64,000 bases of DNA from Cognatitamlana onchidii (GCF_004804355.1 NZ_SRWZ01000001.1:62001-126000), one strand, 5' to 3'. Positions 1 to 8,865 are shown, counted from the first letter of the stretch. Program-made: numbers and translations. Notes: generated by a model not told the origin, from the letters alone.

Positions 1-368
1 ACTATTTTATTCGGAAAACTTTCCATTAAATAAAGTACCTTGGTAATGGACTCATGGCTAAGTCCCATTCTCAAACCAAAATTATATAACTTAACAACGC
101 CTTTTGAATTATTGTTATCTCCATACTCTTGTTCTATATTCATTAATAATACAAGCCTATGGAACTGCACGATTCGTTCGCTATGTGATTTTAAATGTGT
201 GTAGCTAATAGGGTTTTCAAGAAGATATTCAAAATCTTCACGAGAAATGTCTAGCTGTTTAGCCACACCTAATAAAAAATTATACTCAATTCGTTTAATG
301 TCTTTATCATACTTGGCAAAGGCTATCATTTCTGATAAAAGACTTAATTTTTCTACTCTATTAATCAT
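1..368 (-). CDS. TerB-like small protein, 3' end outside window
   Basis: An open frame runs from ATG at 368 leftward out of the window, giving about 122 visible codons. The product begins MINRVEKLSLLSEMIAFAKY and is helical and charged. It resembles the short TerB-like proteins of Flavobacteriaceae that are often mislabelled excinuclease ABC subunit B. No catalytic motif is visible and the function is unknown. The opposite-strand frame over 247-579 has low-complexity composition and looks like a shadow. The C-terminus is missing, so length and family cannot be confirmed. Confidence 0.6.
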   Translation of the reverse strand, partial: MINRVEKLSLLSEMIAFAKYDKDIKRIEYNFLLGVAKQLDISREDFEYLLENPISYTHLKSHSERIVQFHRLVLLMNIEQEYGDNNNSKGVVKLYNFGLRMGLSHESITKVLYLMESFPNKI

Positions 369-681
369 TTCAAGGGGATTAATCAATTACATTATAAAGG
401 TAAGGACAAGAGTTTCATTGTTGTCGTGGATATATTGTAACTTATCGAAAAGTGACTCGTACTTAATCGAAAAAAATATTTATTTCGTCAACACCCGAAA
501 TAATTTTAACCAAATAAATTGCATTTTATCAAATCCAAAAGCTGTACGTAATCAAAACAAAAGACATACAATTAATTGATTTACAAATATTTATAAGTGA
601 ATTTTATTGATTTAAACAAGCATTAAAAGGTTTTAAAAATTTAAGCTATGACTAAAACTTTAAAAACATCAATAAAGCCCG
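369..681. other. Divergent intergenic region
   Basis: This region separates the divergent TerB-like gene and the DUF1456 gene. It is AT-rich with no convincing ORF. Leftward promoter signals should lie here; TACCTTTA on the minus strand is one mismatch from TAnnTTTG but has no clear -33 box. I see no RNA gene or repeat. Confidence 0.4.
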
Positions 682-689
682 TACCTTTG
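682..689 (+). promoter_or_regulatory. TAnnTTTG -7 box for the DUF1456 gene
   Basis: TACCTTTG matches the Bacteroidota -7 consensus and lies about 50 bases before the ATG at 738. No TTTG is visible at the -33 position, so only half the promoter is supported. Confidence 0.45.
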
Positions 690-737
690 TGAGAAATCGA
701 TAAAATACATACCTATATCAGTACAAATATTTTATAT

Positions 738-1004
738 ATGACAAATAATGATATTTTAAAAAAATTACGGGTGGCCTTAAAGCTTAGAGACGATGATATT
801 GTAAAGATTCTCTCGTTAGTAGATTTTAGAATCTCTAAAAGTGAACTAGGAGCCTTTTTTAGAAGAGAAGACCATCCAAAATATATGGAATGTGGGGATC
901 AAATTCTACGAAACTTTTTAAATGGTTTAGTAATTCATTTAAGAGGACCCATGCCAAAAAAGAATGCAACTGCGAACACATCACAAAAAAAGAGCAACAC
1001 ATAG
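738..1004 (+). CDS. DUF1456 (YehS-like) protein, single domain
   Basis: An 88-residue protein. Residues 2-69 match one DUF1456 repeat: the NNDILKKLR start, a middle containing RREDH, and the ECGDQILRNFLNGL signature. E. coli YehS carries two such repeats in about 156 residues; this protein has one, most like the second YehS repeat, followed by a short polar tail. The biochemical role of the family is unknown. The gene is monocistronic, and its stop codon falls inside the hairpin at 991-1013. Confidence 0.8.
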   Translation: MTNNDILKKLRVALKLRDDDIVKILSLVDFRISKSELGAFFRREDHPKYMECGDQILRNFLNGLVIHLRGPMPKKNATANTSQKKSNT

Positions 1005-1013
1005 TGTTGCTCT
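991..1013. terminator. Bidirectional intrinsic terminator
   Basis: A perfect 10-bp stem (agagcaacac / gtgttgctct) with a 3-base loop has A residues on the left and T residues on the right, so it can terminate both the DUF1456 gene and the convergent sucC. It overlaps the DUF1456 stop codon. Confidence 0.85.
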
Positions 1014-1039
1014 TTTTAGTCTATAAAATCTATTTCCTC

Positions 1040-2230
1040 TTAAGATAATACCTGCTGTACTTTATCTGCAGCTTCCTGAAATTCCGTAGCGCTTAATACG
1101 GCCAAACCAGAATTATCTATCAGTTCTTTTGCTATGTCTGCATTCGTACCTTGTAAGCGAACAATAATTGGAACATTTATGTTCCCCATGTTTTTGTAAG
1201 CATCAATAACACCTTGGGCAACGCGATCGCAACGCACGATTCCTCCAAAAATATTAATTAAAATAGCTTTAACTGCCGGATCTTTTAAAATGATTTTGAA
1301 GGCAGCCTCAACACGAGCAGCATCCGCCGTTCCTCCAACATCTAAGAAATTTGCAGGTTCGCCACCCGCTTGTTTGATTAAATCCATAGTAGCCATAGCT
1401 AGACCTGCTCCATTAACCATACATCCTACATTACCATCTAAATCAACATAATTCAACCCTAATTCACCGGCTTCAACTTCAATAGCACTTTCCTCACGCA
1501 CATCACGCAGATCCACATAATTTTTGTGTCTATATAAAGCATTGTCATCAATAGTTACCTTGGCATCAACTGCCATAATTTTATCATCGCTGGTTTTTAA
1601 TACTGGATTAATCTCAAATAACGACGAATCTGACTTCACATAAGCCGTATATAAAGCGGTAACAAACTTTGTCATTTCTTTAAAAGCTAAACCAGAGAGT
1701 CCCAAATTAAAAGCTACTCTTCTTGCTTGAAAAGGCATGAGGCCTACCGCTGGATCAACTTCCTCCGTAAATATTAAATGCGGTGTCTCTTCTGCAACGG
1801 TTTCGATATCCATACCTCCTTCGGTAGAATACATAATCATATTACGTCCAGTGCCTCTATTCAATAAAACAGACATATAAAACTCACTTGTTTCACTTTC
1901 TCCTGGGTAATAAACATCTTCCGCTACAAGAACTTGATGTACACGCTTACCCGTAGCCGATGTTTGTGGAGTTACCAAATCCATTCCTATAATCTGTCCT
2001 GCAAGCTCTTCAACTTCTTTTAAATTTTTAGCTAATTTAACACCGCCACCTTTTCCTCGGCCACCTGCATGTACCTGAGCCTTTATAACGTGCCAACTGG
2101 TACCAGTTTCACTTGTTAGTTGTTTTGCAGCCGACACAGCTTCCTGAGCATTTTGTGCAACAATACCTCTCTGGATACGCACTCCAAAACTGCTTAATAT
2201 TTCTTTACCTTGATATTCGTGTAAATTCAT
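1040..2230 (-). CDS. sucC: Succinate-CoA ligase (ADP-forming), beta subunit
   Basis: This subunit joins succinyl-CoA hydrolysis to nucleotide phosphorylation in the TCA cycle, together with SucD. The 396-residue product starts MNLHEYQGKEIL, the classic SucC N-terminus, with an ATP-grasp region following and the C-terminal ligase domain containing GGIVRCDRVAQGV near residue 330. Nine upstream in-frame codons were rejected because the ATG at 2230 gives the family start. No sucD lies alongside, which is common in Bacteroidota. The gene ends facing the bidirectional terminator at 991-1013. Confidence 0.95.
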   Translation of the reverse strand: MNLHEYQGKEILSSFGVRIQRGIVAQNAQEAVSAAKQLTSETGTSWHVIKAQVHAGGRGKGGGVKLAKNLKEVEELAGQIIGMDLVTPQTSATGKRVHQVLVAEDVYYPGESETSEFYMSVLLNRGTGRNMIMYSTEGGMDIETVAEETPHLIFTEEVDPAVGLMPFQARRVAFNLGLSGLAFKEMTKFVTALYTAYVKSDSSLFEINPVLKTSDDKIMAVDAKVTIDDNALYRHKNYVDLRDVREESAIEVEAGELGLNYVDLDGNVGCMVNGAGLAMATMDLIKQAGGEPANFLDVGGTADAARVEAAFKIILKDPAVKAILINIFGGIVRCDRVAQGVIDAYKNMGNINVPIIVRLQGTNADIAKELIDNSGLAVLSATEFQEAADKVQQVLS

Positions 2231-2381
2231 AATACGATAAAATAATTTAAGAAGCACAAATGTAAATAATAGGCTTAACTTACCCTAATATTTAATTATG
2301 AAAACTTTCTATAATCACACATTCTAACAATTGTTAAATATTTAACATTTTGTTTATTTTGTATAATTTTTTAGCGTTTGC

Positions 2382-2411
2382 TTTGTAATTTTCGATAAAA
2401 AAATATCTTTG
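2382..2411 (+). promoter_or_regulatory. Consensus Bacteroidota promoter of lysA, with flanking inverted repeat
   Basis: TTTG (2382-2385) and TATCTTTG (2404-2411) are separated by 18 bases, close to the -33/-7 consensus. An inverted repeat AATTTTCG (2387-2394) / CGAAAATT (2413-2420) brackets the -7 box and may be an operator. The expected transcript start near 2418 decides the lysA start codon. Confidence 0.75.
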
Positions 2412-2428
2412 ACGAAAATTTGAAAATT

Positions 2429-3664
2429 ATGTTAGAAAATCAATTGCTTAAAATAGCACAAGATTTTGGGAGTCCAGTTTATGTGTACGATGCAGAAAAA
2501 ATTGAATCGCAATACAAACGATTAACAGATGCATTTAAAGGCGTTAAAAAATTAAAATTGAACTATGCTGTTAAAGCATTATCTAACATATCGATATTAA
2601 AACTATTTAAATCGCTTGGTTCTGGCATTGATACGGTTTCTATTCAGGAAGTGCAACTCGGCTTAGCTGCTGGTTTTTCTCCTGACCAGATTATATTTAC
2701 GCCCAATGGTGTTTCTCTAGACGAAATTGAGGAAGCCGCACAGTTAGGTGTAAAAATAAATATTGATAATTTATCTATTCTCGAGCAATTTGGCGCAAAA
2801 CACCCAAAAGTACCAGTCTGTATTCGTATTAACCCACATGTTATGGCAGGTGGCAATGCCAATATTTCGGTTGGGCATATTGATTCAAAATTTGGAATTT
2901 CTATTCATCAAATACCTCATGTATTGCGTATTGTTGAAAATACTAAAATGACCATTAATGGCATACATATGCATACAGGTAGCGATATTCTTGATATTGA
3001 GGTTTTCTTATACGCGAGTGAAATTTTATTTGAAACTGCAAAACAATTTAAAAACCTTGATTTTATTGATTTTGGTTCTGGTTTTAAAGTGCCTTACAAG
3101 GCTGGTGATATTGAAACAAATATAGAAGAACTTGGAAAAAAACTATCTGTAAGATTCAATCAATTTTGTAATGAATATGGTAAAGACCTAACGCTTGCCT
3201 TCGAACCTGGTAAGTTTTTAGTGAGTGAATCTGGTAACTTTTTAGTAAAAGTAAATGCTGTTAAGCAAACTACCTCAACAGTATTTGCACAAGTTGATTC
3301 TGGTTTTAATCATCTTATACGCCCCATGTTATATGGCTCGCATCATGATATTGTGAACATTTCTAACCCAGACGGAAAAGAACGCTTCTATACAGTTGTA
3401 GGTTATATTTGTGAAACGGATACCTTTGGAAATAACAGGCGTATAAATGAAATTAATGAAGGTAATATTTTATGCTTTAAAAATGCAGGTGCTTACTGTT
3501 TCTCAATGGCCAGTAATTATAATTCTAGATACCGACCAGCCGAAGTTTTATGGTATAAAAACAAAGCGCATGTTATTAGAAAAGCAGAAACTCTAGATGA
3601 TATTTTAAGAAACCAAATTGAGATAGATTTTTCAAAGAAGAAAGCAAAACCAACAACTGTTTAA
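2429..3664 (+). CDS. lysA: Diaminopimelate decarboxylase
   Basis: A PLP enzyme that converts meso-diaminopimelate to lysine. The 411-residue protein has the group IV decarboxylase layout: NYAVKAL with the PLP lysine near residue 49, HMHTGSD, EPGKF, and the C-terminal CETDTFGNN motif supplied to the partner active site. I start at ATG 2429 rather than the in-frame TTG at 2420, because the consensus promoter places the transcript start at about 2418. It is monocistronic, with its own promoter and terminator. A carboxynorspermidine decarboxylase is the nearest alternative but fits the motifs less well. Confidence 0.9.
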   Translation: MLENQLLKIAQDFGSPVYVYDAEKIESQYKRLTDAFKGVKKLKLNYAVKALSNISILKLFKSLGSGIDTVSIQEVQLGLAAGFSPDQIIFTPNGVSLDEIEEAAQLGVKINIDNLSILEQFGAKHPKVPVCIRINPHVMAGGNANISVGHIDSKFGISIHQIPHVLRIVENTKMTINGIHMHTGSDILDIEVFLYASEILFETAKQFKNLDFIDFGSGFKVPYKAGDIETNIEELGKKLSVRFNQFCNEYGKDLTLAFEPGKFLVSESGNFLVKVNAVKQTTSTVFAQVDSGFNHLIRPMLYGSHHDIVNISNPDGKERFYTVVGYICETDTFGNNRRINEINEGNILCFKNAGAYCFSMASNYNSRYRPAEVLWYKNKAHVIRKAETLDDILRNQIEIDFSKKKAKPTTV

Positions 3665-3700
3665 ATAAAAAGCGCTTCTTAAATGAAGCGCTTTTTATTT
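3663..3700. terminator. Bidirectional intrinsic terminator
   Basis: A perfect 16-bp stem (3663-3678 / 3685-3700) with a 6-base loop, A-rich on one side and T-rich on the other, sits between convergent lysA and the T9SS cargo gene. Confidence 0.9.
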
Positions 3701-3713
3701 AGCTGTACAAGAT

Positions 3714-4721
3714 TTATTTCTTTATAAATGTTTTAGACAAAACACCCTGATCTGTTCTTAAAGCGATATGATACCATCCAGATTTTAACTGGTTTACTTG
3801 AATGGTATGAGTTGCTGGTCTTTTCAATACTAACCTCCCTTGTATATCATATATTAAAACTTCATGGACCTTAAGGCTCTCATTTAAATAAAAAGATAAT
3901 TCATTGCCCACTGGGTTCATTTTTAAACGAAATCCTGCAAGAGTTTGGCTATCAAAAGAATCTGTACTTAAAGGAGACATAATCAAGCTTTCCATTATTG
4001 TAAACGACTGATTGCCTATAATCCCACTTGTTACCTCAACATTTGTAGTTCTAAAAACCAAATCCCCTGAACTATTATCATAATAATGATAGGAGGTTTG
4101 AGTAAGGTCTCCAACTTTTATCCCAACAAACAACTCTACCTGTTGAATTAATTCAAGTCTTGTTACTGTTCCAGAATAGGCCCCTCCACCCACATCATTC
4201 ATAGATAAAGCTCCATAGGCATCGACTGTTGTTGTCATAGTTCCTGTAAAGGTTCCTGAAACTCCACTATAAGCAAAATTTCCTGAAATACTATTCCCGT
4301 TATTACTAGTATTGTAAGCATAAGGAAATGTTCCTACAAAGCCCAAGTCACTATATTGAAGCGTTAAATCCATCTGCTCTAATCCTGTAACATCAACAAC
4401 ATTTGCAGCCTCCAAAGCGTACAATTTGATTTCTTCTGTACTCGTATCTGTGGTTGTTAAAAGTATATTAGTAAAAGGAAAAGCTATGGCTTCTGGGTCG
4501 CTAGGGCTAATATCTTTATAGGCATCGGTTGATGTAGTCCCAGAAGCTATTAAATTATTAAAAACCCAGTTAACGTTTTCTCCTTTAGCACTTTGATCTA
4601 GAGTCGTACTTGTAGTAACTACAGCGTATTGCGTAGATGGCAAACTAAAAAATTGGTTAATGCTTTGACCTGATAAGCATATTGGCATTAAAAATAAAAG
4701 GTGGAGTAATTTTGTTTTCAT
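3714..4721 (-). CDS. Secreted protein with T9SS type A sorting domain
   Basis: 335 residues. An N-terminal signal peptide (MKTKLLHLLFLMPICLSGQS) is followed by a Thr/Ser/Gly-rich beta-type region without a recognisable enzyme motif. The last 70 residues form a Por/T9SS sorting domain: MNPVGNEL, LIYDIQGRLV, then GWYHIAL and a lysine-rich end. It is expected to cross the outer membrane through the type IX system. The start is ATG 4721, because the longer frame would begin with TTG. Its own promoter (4755-4762) suggests a single-gene unit. Substrate unknown. Confidence 0.8.
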   Translation of the reverse strand: MKTKLLHLLFLMPICLSGQSINQFFSLPSTQYAVVTTSTTLDQSAKGENVNWVFNNLIASGTTSTDAYKDISPSDPEAIAFPFTNILLTTTDTSTEEIKLYALEAANVVDVTGLEQMDLTLQYSDLGFVGTFPYAYNTSNNGNSISGNFAYSGVSGTFTGTMTTTVDAYGALSMNDVGGGAYSGTVTRLELIQQVELFVGIKVGDLTQTSYHYYDNSSGDLVFRTTNVEVTSGIIGNQSFTIMESLIMSPLSTDSFDSQTLAGFRLKMNPVGNELSFYLNESLKVHEVLIYDIQGRLVLKRPATHTIQVNQLKSGWYHIALRTDQGVLSKTFIKK

Positions 4722-4754
4722 AAGCAATTAATTTATAACATGTTAGTTAGCAAA

Positions 4755-4762
4755 CAAAGTTA
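4755..4762 (-). promoter_or_regulatory. TAnnTTTG -7 box for the T9SS cargo gene
   Basis: Read on the minus strand this is TAACTTTG, a perfect -7 box 33 bases before ATG 4721. A small inverted repeat (ATATAAA / TTTATAT) lies just upstream. No -33 TTTG is evident. Confidence 0.5.
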
Positions 4763-5037
4763 TATAAAACGAAAAACTTTATATCAGGTATATGCATCCA
4801 TACATCGAATTCAGTCGCTAAAAGCATTTAAACACATGATTACCAATAAAATACCAATACATTTTTATTGATTGCTGTCTGTTCTAATTAAAAAATGACT
4901 ATATTTAACATATAAGTATACTCACTTCTCTCTCTCAAATAGCAACCTGCGATTGATTGCCCTGAATGGATTCCAATGAGGTTAACCTGTTAATATGGTT
5001 TGTTACAAAACTTAATATTAATTTAAAACCAACTAAA
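4763..5037. other. Divergent intergenic region
   Basis: AT-rich, with no convincing ORF. The only plus-strand promoter candidate for the following gene is TATATTTA (one mismatch from TAnnTTTG) roughly 130 bases before ATG 5038. The in-frame extension of the next gene back to 4966 lacks a signal-peptide start and is treated as noncoding. Confidence 0.4.
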
Positions 5038-5763
5038 ATGAAAAAACTAGTATTTCTTTTTCTCTGCTTGCCCCTATTTGCTATTTCGCAAAACGAATCG
5101 TTCTTGCTAACCCTCTCCGAGGTTACTGTTAAACCTGGCCACGATGCCCAATTTATGGAGGCCTTAAAATCCTATAAAACATGCTATTTGAAAAACGAGG
5201 GCGAGGACAAATGGAATACCTGGAAACGCCTTCAAGGCGAGGGCAATGTATACACATTTACTGGTAGAATGGTCAACTGGGCCGAAATGGACGAAGAGGA
5301 CGACCCAGCTGGAAAGGCCTGTCAAAAGGTAGTCCTCGATGAAATAATGCCCCATGTAAAAAGTTTTCATTTTAATATAGCCCGTTTTATGCCAGACGTG
5401 AGCAGAACAGAGCCATTTTCTGGGGACACTGGTCTAGTTTGGGTATATAATGCTAAAACAAAAAACAGCAAGGCTTTTAAAGAATGTGTAAAGGAGGTAG
5501 CTACAGCCTTAAAAGATGCTGAAGGTGATGGAAGAGGTTACTGGTATTCCGTTATCGGCGGTGCACCTAATGTAGCGGATTATTTTATCAGTATTCCATT
5601 CAAGAATTTTGCAGAAATGGATGTAGACCGTGATGGTGTTTGGAAAGTTTACGAAAACGCCAATGGCAAAGAAAAGACTGATGCGCTAAGGGAAAAGTTC
5701 AGAAAGGCGGTATCCAAAGACTGGTCTTTCATCTATACGCTTAAAAAAGAACTATCTAATTAG
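5038..5763 (+). CDS. Exported protein with two ABM-like repeats
   Basis: 241 residues with a signal peptide (MKKLVFLFLCLPLFAISQ). The mature part appears to be two similar halves of about 105 residues, each with a W-rich strand, then N(W/F)AEMD followed by acidic residues. This recalls dimeric alpha/beta-barrel (antibiotic monooxygenase-like) folds, but no catalytic residues can be assigned. I do not recognise a named family. The start is set at the ATG that opens the signal peptide. It is the first gene of the plus-strand run ending at 14209, separated from the rest by the hairpin at 5776-5817. Confidence 0.65.
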   Translation: MKKLVFLFLCLPLFAISQNESFLLTLSEVTVKPGHDAQFMEALKSYKTCYLKNEGEDKWNTWKRLQGEGNVYTFTGRMVNWAEMDEEDDPAGKACQKVVLDEIMPHVKSFHFNIARFMPDVSRTEPFSGDTGLVWVYNAKTKNSKAFKECVKEVATALKDAEGDGRGYWYSVIGGAPNVADYFISIPFKNFAEMDVDRDGVWKVYENANGKEKTDALREKFRKAVSKDWSFIYTLKKELSN

Positions 5764-5775
5764 ATTTGAAGATTG

Positions 5776-5817
5776 TATGCATAAAATCCCGTCAAGTTTG
5801 ATGGCATTTTATGCATA
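5776..5817 (+). terminator. Long intercistronic hairpin, partial terminator or processing site
   Basis: A perfect 12-bp outer stem (5776-5787 / 5806-5817) continues after one mismatch into about 7 further pairs (including a G-U). No compact T-tract follows, only a pyrimidine-rich stretch, so it may stabilise or attenuate the transcript without ending it. Confidence 0.5.
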
Positions 5818-5860
5818 ACTATTTCTTTTCAAAAAAATTCCAACCACTAATCCATTAATT

Positions 5861-6742
5861 ATGAAAACTTACTCTAAACTCTTGTTTTGCCTGTTGCTTT
5901 TTTGGGCCATGTCTTGTGAAGACGCACAAGTAAAAAAGAACATTACCACCTACACCAACGTTTGGGACGGCATTATCAATGATGGCAATCTTGATTTGAT
6001 CAACGACACCCATTTCGACACCAAGATAACTATGGTTTCCAGTCCCAAAAACGTAGTTGGTATTGAAGATTTTAAAGCCTACTATTCCAATTTTATCACT
6101 GGTTTTTCTGAAAGGGAATTTACGATTGAAGACATTTTTGGTGATGGTGATCAGCTCGTAAAAAATTGGCGGTTTAAAGGAAATCATACCGGGGAGTTTT
6201 TTGGTATGCCGGCCTCAGGGAAAATAGTAGATTTAACAGGTGTGACCATTGCAAAAATGAAGGACGGTAAAATTATTCAGGAACAGGATTTTATGGACAA
6301 TATGGTGTTTATGAGCCAAATGGGCATTGATCCTTTTTTAAATCCAAATAATGTCAACTTGCTTAGGCAATTGTATAACGATTTTGCCAATGGAAATATT
6401 GAAGCTGTTGGTGCCGTTATGGATGAAAACCTGGTTTGGAACGAAGCCGAAAATTTCCCTTTAGCCGATGGCAACCCCTATAAAGGCTTTAAGGCCGTTT
6501 TAGATGGTGTATTCTCAAGAATTATGTCAGAATGGGAATACTGGAATCTTACGGATTTGGAGTTTCACGAAATGACCAACAATAAAGTTTTGGTTGAAGG
6601 CAGGTATGACGCCAAATACAAAAAGAATGGTGCCAAATTGAATTTGCAAATGGCCCATCTCTGGACACTTAAAGATGGTAAAATTATTTCTTTTCAGCAA
6701 TATGCAGATACTAAAGGGATTGCTGATGTTATGTCTAAATAA
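5861..6742 (+). CDS. Lipoprotein with two SnoaL/NTF2-like domains
   Basis: 293 residues. The N-terminus is a lipoprotein signal with lipobox WAMSC, so the protein is probably anchored facing the periplasm or surface. Two NTF2-like cone domains follow, about residues 28-150 and 160-290, each ending with a strand of the type KDGKII. SnoaL-like folds serve as small-molecule cyclases, isomerases or binding scaffolds; no catalytic pair can be assigned. It is followed 14 bases later by the first SGNH-like gene, so co-transcription is likely. Confidence 0.7.
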   Translation: MKTYSKLLFCLLLFWAMSCEDAQVKKNITTYTNVWDGIINDGNLDLINDTHFDTKITMVSSPKNVVGIEDFKAYYSNFITGFSEREFTIEDIFGDGDQLVKNWRFKGNHTGEFFGMPASGKIVDLTGVTIAKMKDGKIIQEQDFMDNMVFMSQMGIDPFLNPNNVNLLRQLYNDFANGNIEAVGAVMDENLVWNEAENFPLADGNPYKGFKAVLDGVFSRIMSEWEYWNLTDLEFHEMTNNKVLVEGRYDAKYKKNGAKLNLQMAHLWTLKDGKIISFQQYADTKGIADVMSK

Positions 6743-6756
6743 TATTTCGCTCCAAA

Positions 6757-7806
6757 ATGAAGTTAAAAATAACGCTCATTCTCGCATTGGTTCTTACCAC
6801 TATCAGTGTAACCATTTGGGAAGGCTATTGGCGCACTCAAACAGATTATTACATTGCCTTTTTAGAAGACGATAGAAACTTATGGTCTCAAGAAAGAGCA
6901 AAGGTTGAGACCGCAACTTCAAAAGATATTATTCTATTAGGCGCCTCCAGAACGGGTTATAACTTTAACACCCATGTTTGGGAAGAAATTCAAGATATAA
7001 AACCAATTAACTTAACCGCTAACGGTAAACCTCCAGGCCCATTTTTAGAGGACATTGTGAACAACACTTCCTTTAATGGCACCATCATATTTGGTGTAAC
7101 ACCAATTGCAGTTTTTGTTTTTAATGGAGGAAGACGGTGGCGGGTTGCCGAAAAATGGATTGACCATTATTACAACAGAACTTATGCGCAACGTTTGGGC
7201 TTTGAGCTATCCAAACCCTTAAAAAGGAATCTGGTAACACTCAGTGCATCAGAACTTACAGCATATAACGATTTAGATTTAAAATCTCTTATAAATAGAA
7301 TTTCAATAGATGATGGCAGAATCAAGACCCATAATTCCAATTTAGTAAAAATTGGATACAATGATGAAGATAGAAATTTAATCATGTTTCCACGATTAAC
7401 AAACAACCCTATTTATCAAAAAGAAATAACGGATCATTGGAATAATGTCCTCACTAATGCCTTTCCTGAATATTCTGAAAAAATCGAAAAAGTGGTTTCA
7501 AAGTCCATAAATAATTTGGAAAATTTAGTCCAGACTTTTAAAAACAGAGGGGGTAAAATAATATTTATCCGACATAAAGCAGAAGAAGATTGGAACAAAC
7601 ATACAAAGCGCTCCATGCCTCGGGATAAAGTCTGGGACAGATTCATTGAGACCGTTGATTGTCCTAGTTATCATTTCGAGGACTATGATTTCATGTCTAA
7701 ACACCACTTACCAGACTGGTCACACATGAATGCTGAAGATGCAAAAACATATACTAGAGATATGGTGAATCAATTAATAAAAGATGGGCATTTAACTAAA
7801 CACTAA
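6757..7806 (+). CDS. SGNH/AlgJ-like membrane-anchored protein, copy 1
   Basis: 349 residues. An N-terminal hydrophobic segment (about 4-22) probably anchors it in the inner membrane with the body outside. LLGASR at 60-65 fits SGNH block I with Ser64, and DWSH at 320-323 fits the catalytic DxxH. Such proteins partner MBOAT acyltransferases in glycan O-acylation. It is a clear paralogue of the next gene (shared RAKVETAT, DIVNNT, NRTYAQRL-type and YHFEDYD stretches). Overall similarity to named SGNH families is weak, so the enzymatic call is an inference from motifs and neighbours. Confidence 0.6.
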   Translation: MKLKITLILALVLTTISVTIWEGYWRTQTDYYIAFLEDDRNLWSQERAKVETATSKDIILLGASRTGYNFNTHVWEEIQDIKPINLTANGKPPGPFLEDIVNNTSFNGTIIFGVTPIAVFVFNGGRRWRVAEKWIDHYYNRTYAQRLGFELSKPLKRNLVTLSASELTAYNDLDLKSLINRISIDDGRIKTHNSNLVKIGYNDEDRNLIMFPRLTNNPIYQKEITDHWNNVLTNAFPEYSEKIEKVVSKSINNLENLVQTFKNRGGKIIFIRHKAEEDWNKHTKRSMPRDKVWDRFIETVDCPSYHFEDYDFMSKHHLPDWSHMNAEDAKTYTRDMVNQLIKDGHLTKH

Positions 7807-7825
7807 CAACCAAAACCAAACAAAA

Positions 7826-8863
7826 ATGAAACTCAAAAAATCACTAGTCTTAGCCATTTCAATAACACTTATTGCCACAGTTGCATGGGAACTCTACTGG
7901 AGGTCTCAAGGGTTCCACCCTACCCTAAATGATGAAAAAGCCCTTTGGGCCATGACTAGGGCTAAAGTTGAAACAGCTACAAAAAATGACGTCATCATTT
8001 TAGGCTCATCAAGAGCATATTTCGATATTCAAGTAGATCAATGGCAAAAATCAACGGGAAAAGCCCCCCTTCAGCTAGCATCAACAGGCTCCTCTCCCCT
8101 TCCAATCTTTAATGACATAGTAAATAATACTAATTTTAACGGAACCGTCATAGTGGGAGTAACTCCAGGCTTGCTATTCTCTACAACCTATCCCAAAGCT
8201 TTTCCTTGGGAACGCCCACAATCCAAAGTAGACTTTTATCAGGATAGAACCTATGCCCAACGACTCAATTTTTTGCTATCAGTTCCCTTGCAAAACAATT
8301 TAGTATTGATGTCTGCCGATGAAGAAGAATGGGATGACGATATTGACTTAAAATCTTTGTTAAAGCGTGTAAACTTAGGGAAACGTGATACCATACCGCC
8401 TCCACCCCCATTCTATAATTTTGGAGATGTATCAATTCCTAGAAATATTAGTATGATGCCTCGAACGGTAACAGATACCGTCTTTGCTAAATCAATTATA
8501 GACGTTTGGCACTTTTTTGGAAAAGGTGCTCCTCCTCCTGAAAAAGATGCCACCACAGCATTCTTTATGAAAGATGTAGAAAAATTTAAAGCCAAAGGAG
8601 GGAATCTTATCTTGATTCGCCCACCTTCTAGCGGAGGCGTGAGAATGGGAGAAAAAATGGGACTACCCAGAGAACGATTTTGGGATTCACTAGTAAATGT
8701 AGCCAATGTTAAAAGCTATCATTTTGAAGACTATGATCAATTCAAAGATCTAACCTGTCCCGAAGAATCACATCTTTCTCTTGCAGACGCCAATTTTTAT
8801 ACTGAAGAGTTAGTGAAAATTTTGAAAGAAGACAATGCATTAACCAACCAAAAACCTAACTAA
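7826..8863 (+). CDS. SGNH/AlgJ-like membrane-anchored protein, copy 2
   Basis: 345 residues, a tandem paralogue of the preceding gene with the same N-terminal anchor and ILGSSR (Ser62 as likely nucleophile). Where copy 1 has DWSH, this copy has EESH (313-316), so the catalytic Asp position carries Glu. It also has a proline run near residue 195 absent from copy 1. The gene stops 2 bases before the MBOAT start, indicating tight translational linkage. It is probably the closer partner of the MBOAT protein. Confidence 0.6.
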   Translation: MKLKKSLVLAISITLIATVAWELYWRSQGFHPTLNDEKALWAMTRAKVETATKNDVIILGSSRAYFDIQVDQWQKSTGKAPLQLASTGSSPLPIFNDIVNNTNFNGTVIVGVTPGLLFSTTYPKAFPWERPQSKVDFYQDRTYAQRLNFLLSVPLQNNLVLMSADEEEWDDDIDLKSLLKRVNLGKRDTIPPPPPFYNFGDVSIPRNISMMPRTVTDTVFAKSIIDVWHFFGKGAPPPEKDATTAFFMKDVEKFKAKGGNLILIRPPSSGGVRMGEKMGLPRERFWDSLVNVANVKSYHFEDYDQFKDLTCPEESHLSLADANFYTEELVKILKEDNALTNQKPN

Positions 8864-8865
8864 TC

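Noticed and set aside
247-579. Plus-strand 110-codon frame at the left edge
   Set aside because: Overlaps the better minus-strand TerB-like frame, composition is unlike a protein, and no promoter or homologue is recognised.
2644-2862. Antisense frames inside lysA, and similar frames inside sucC, icmF, glnN, dnaJ and others
   Set aside because: They lie wholly within well-supported genes and have the composition expected of shadows.
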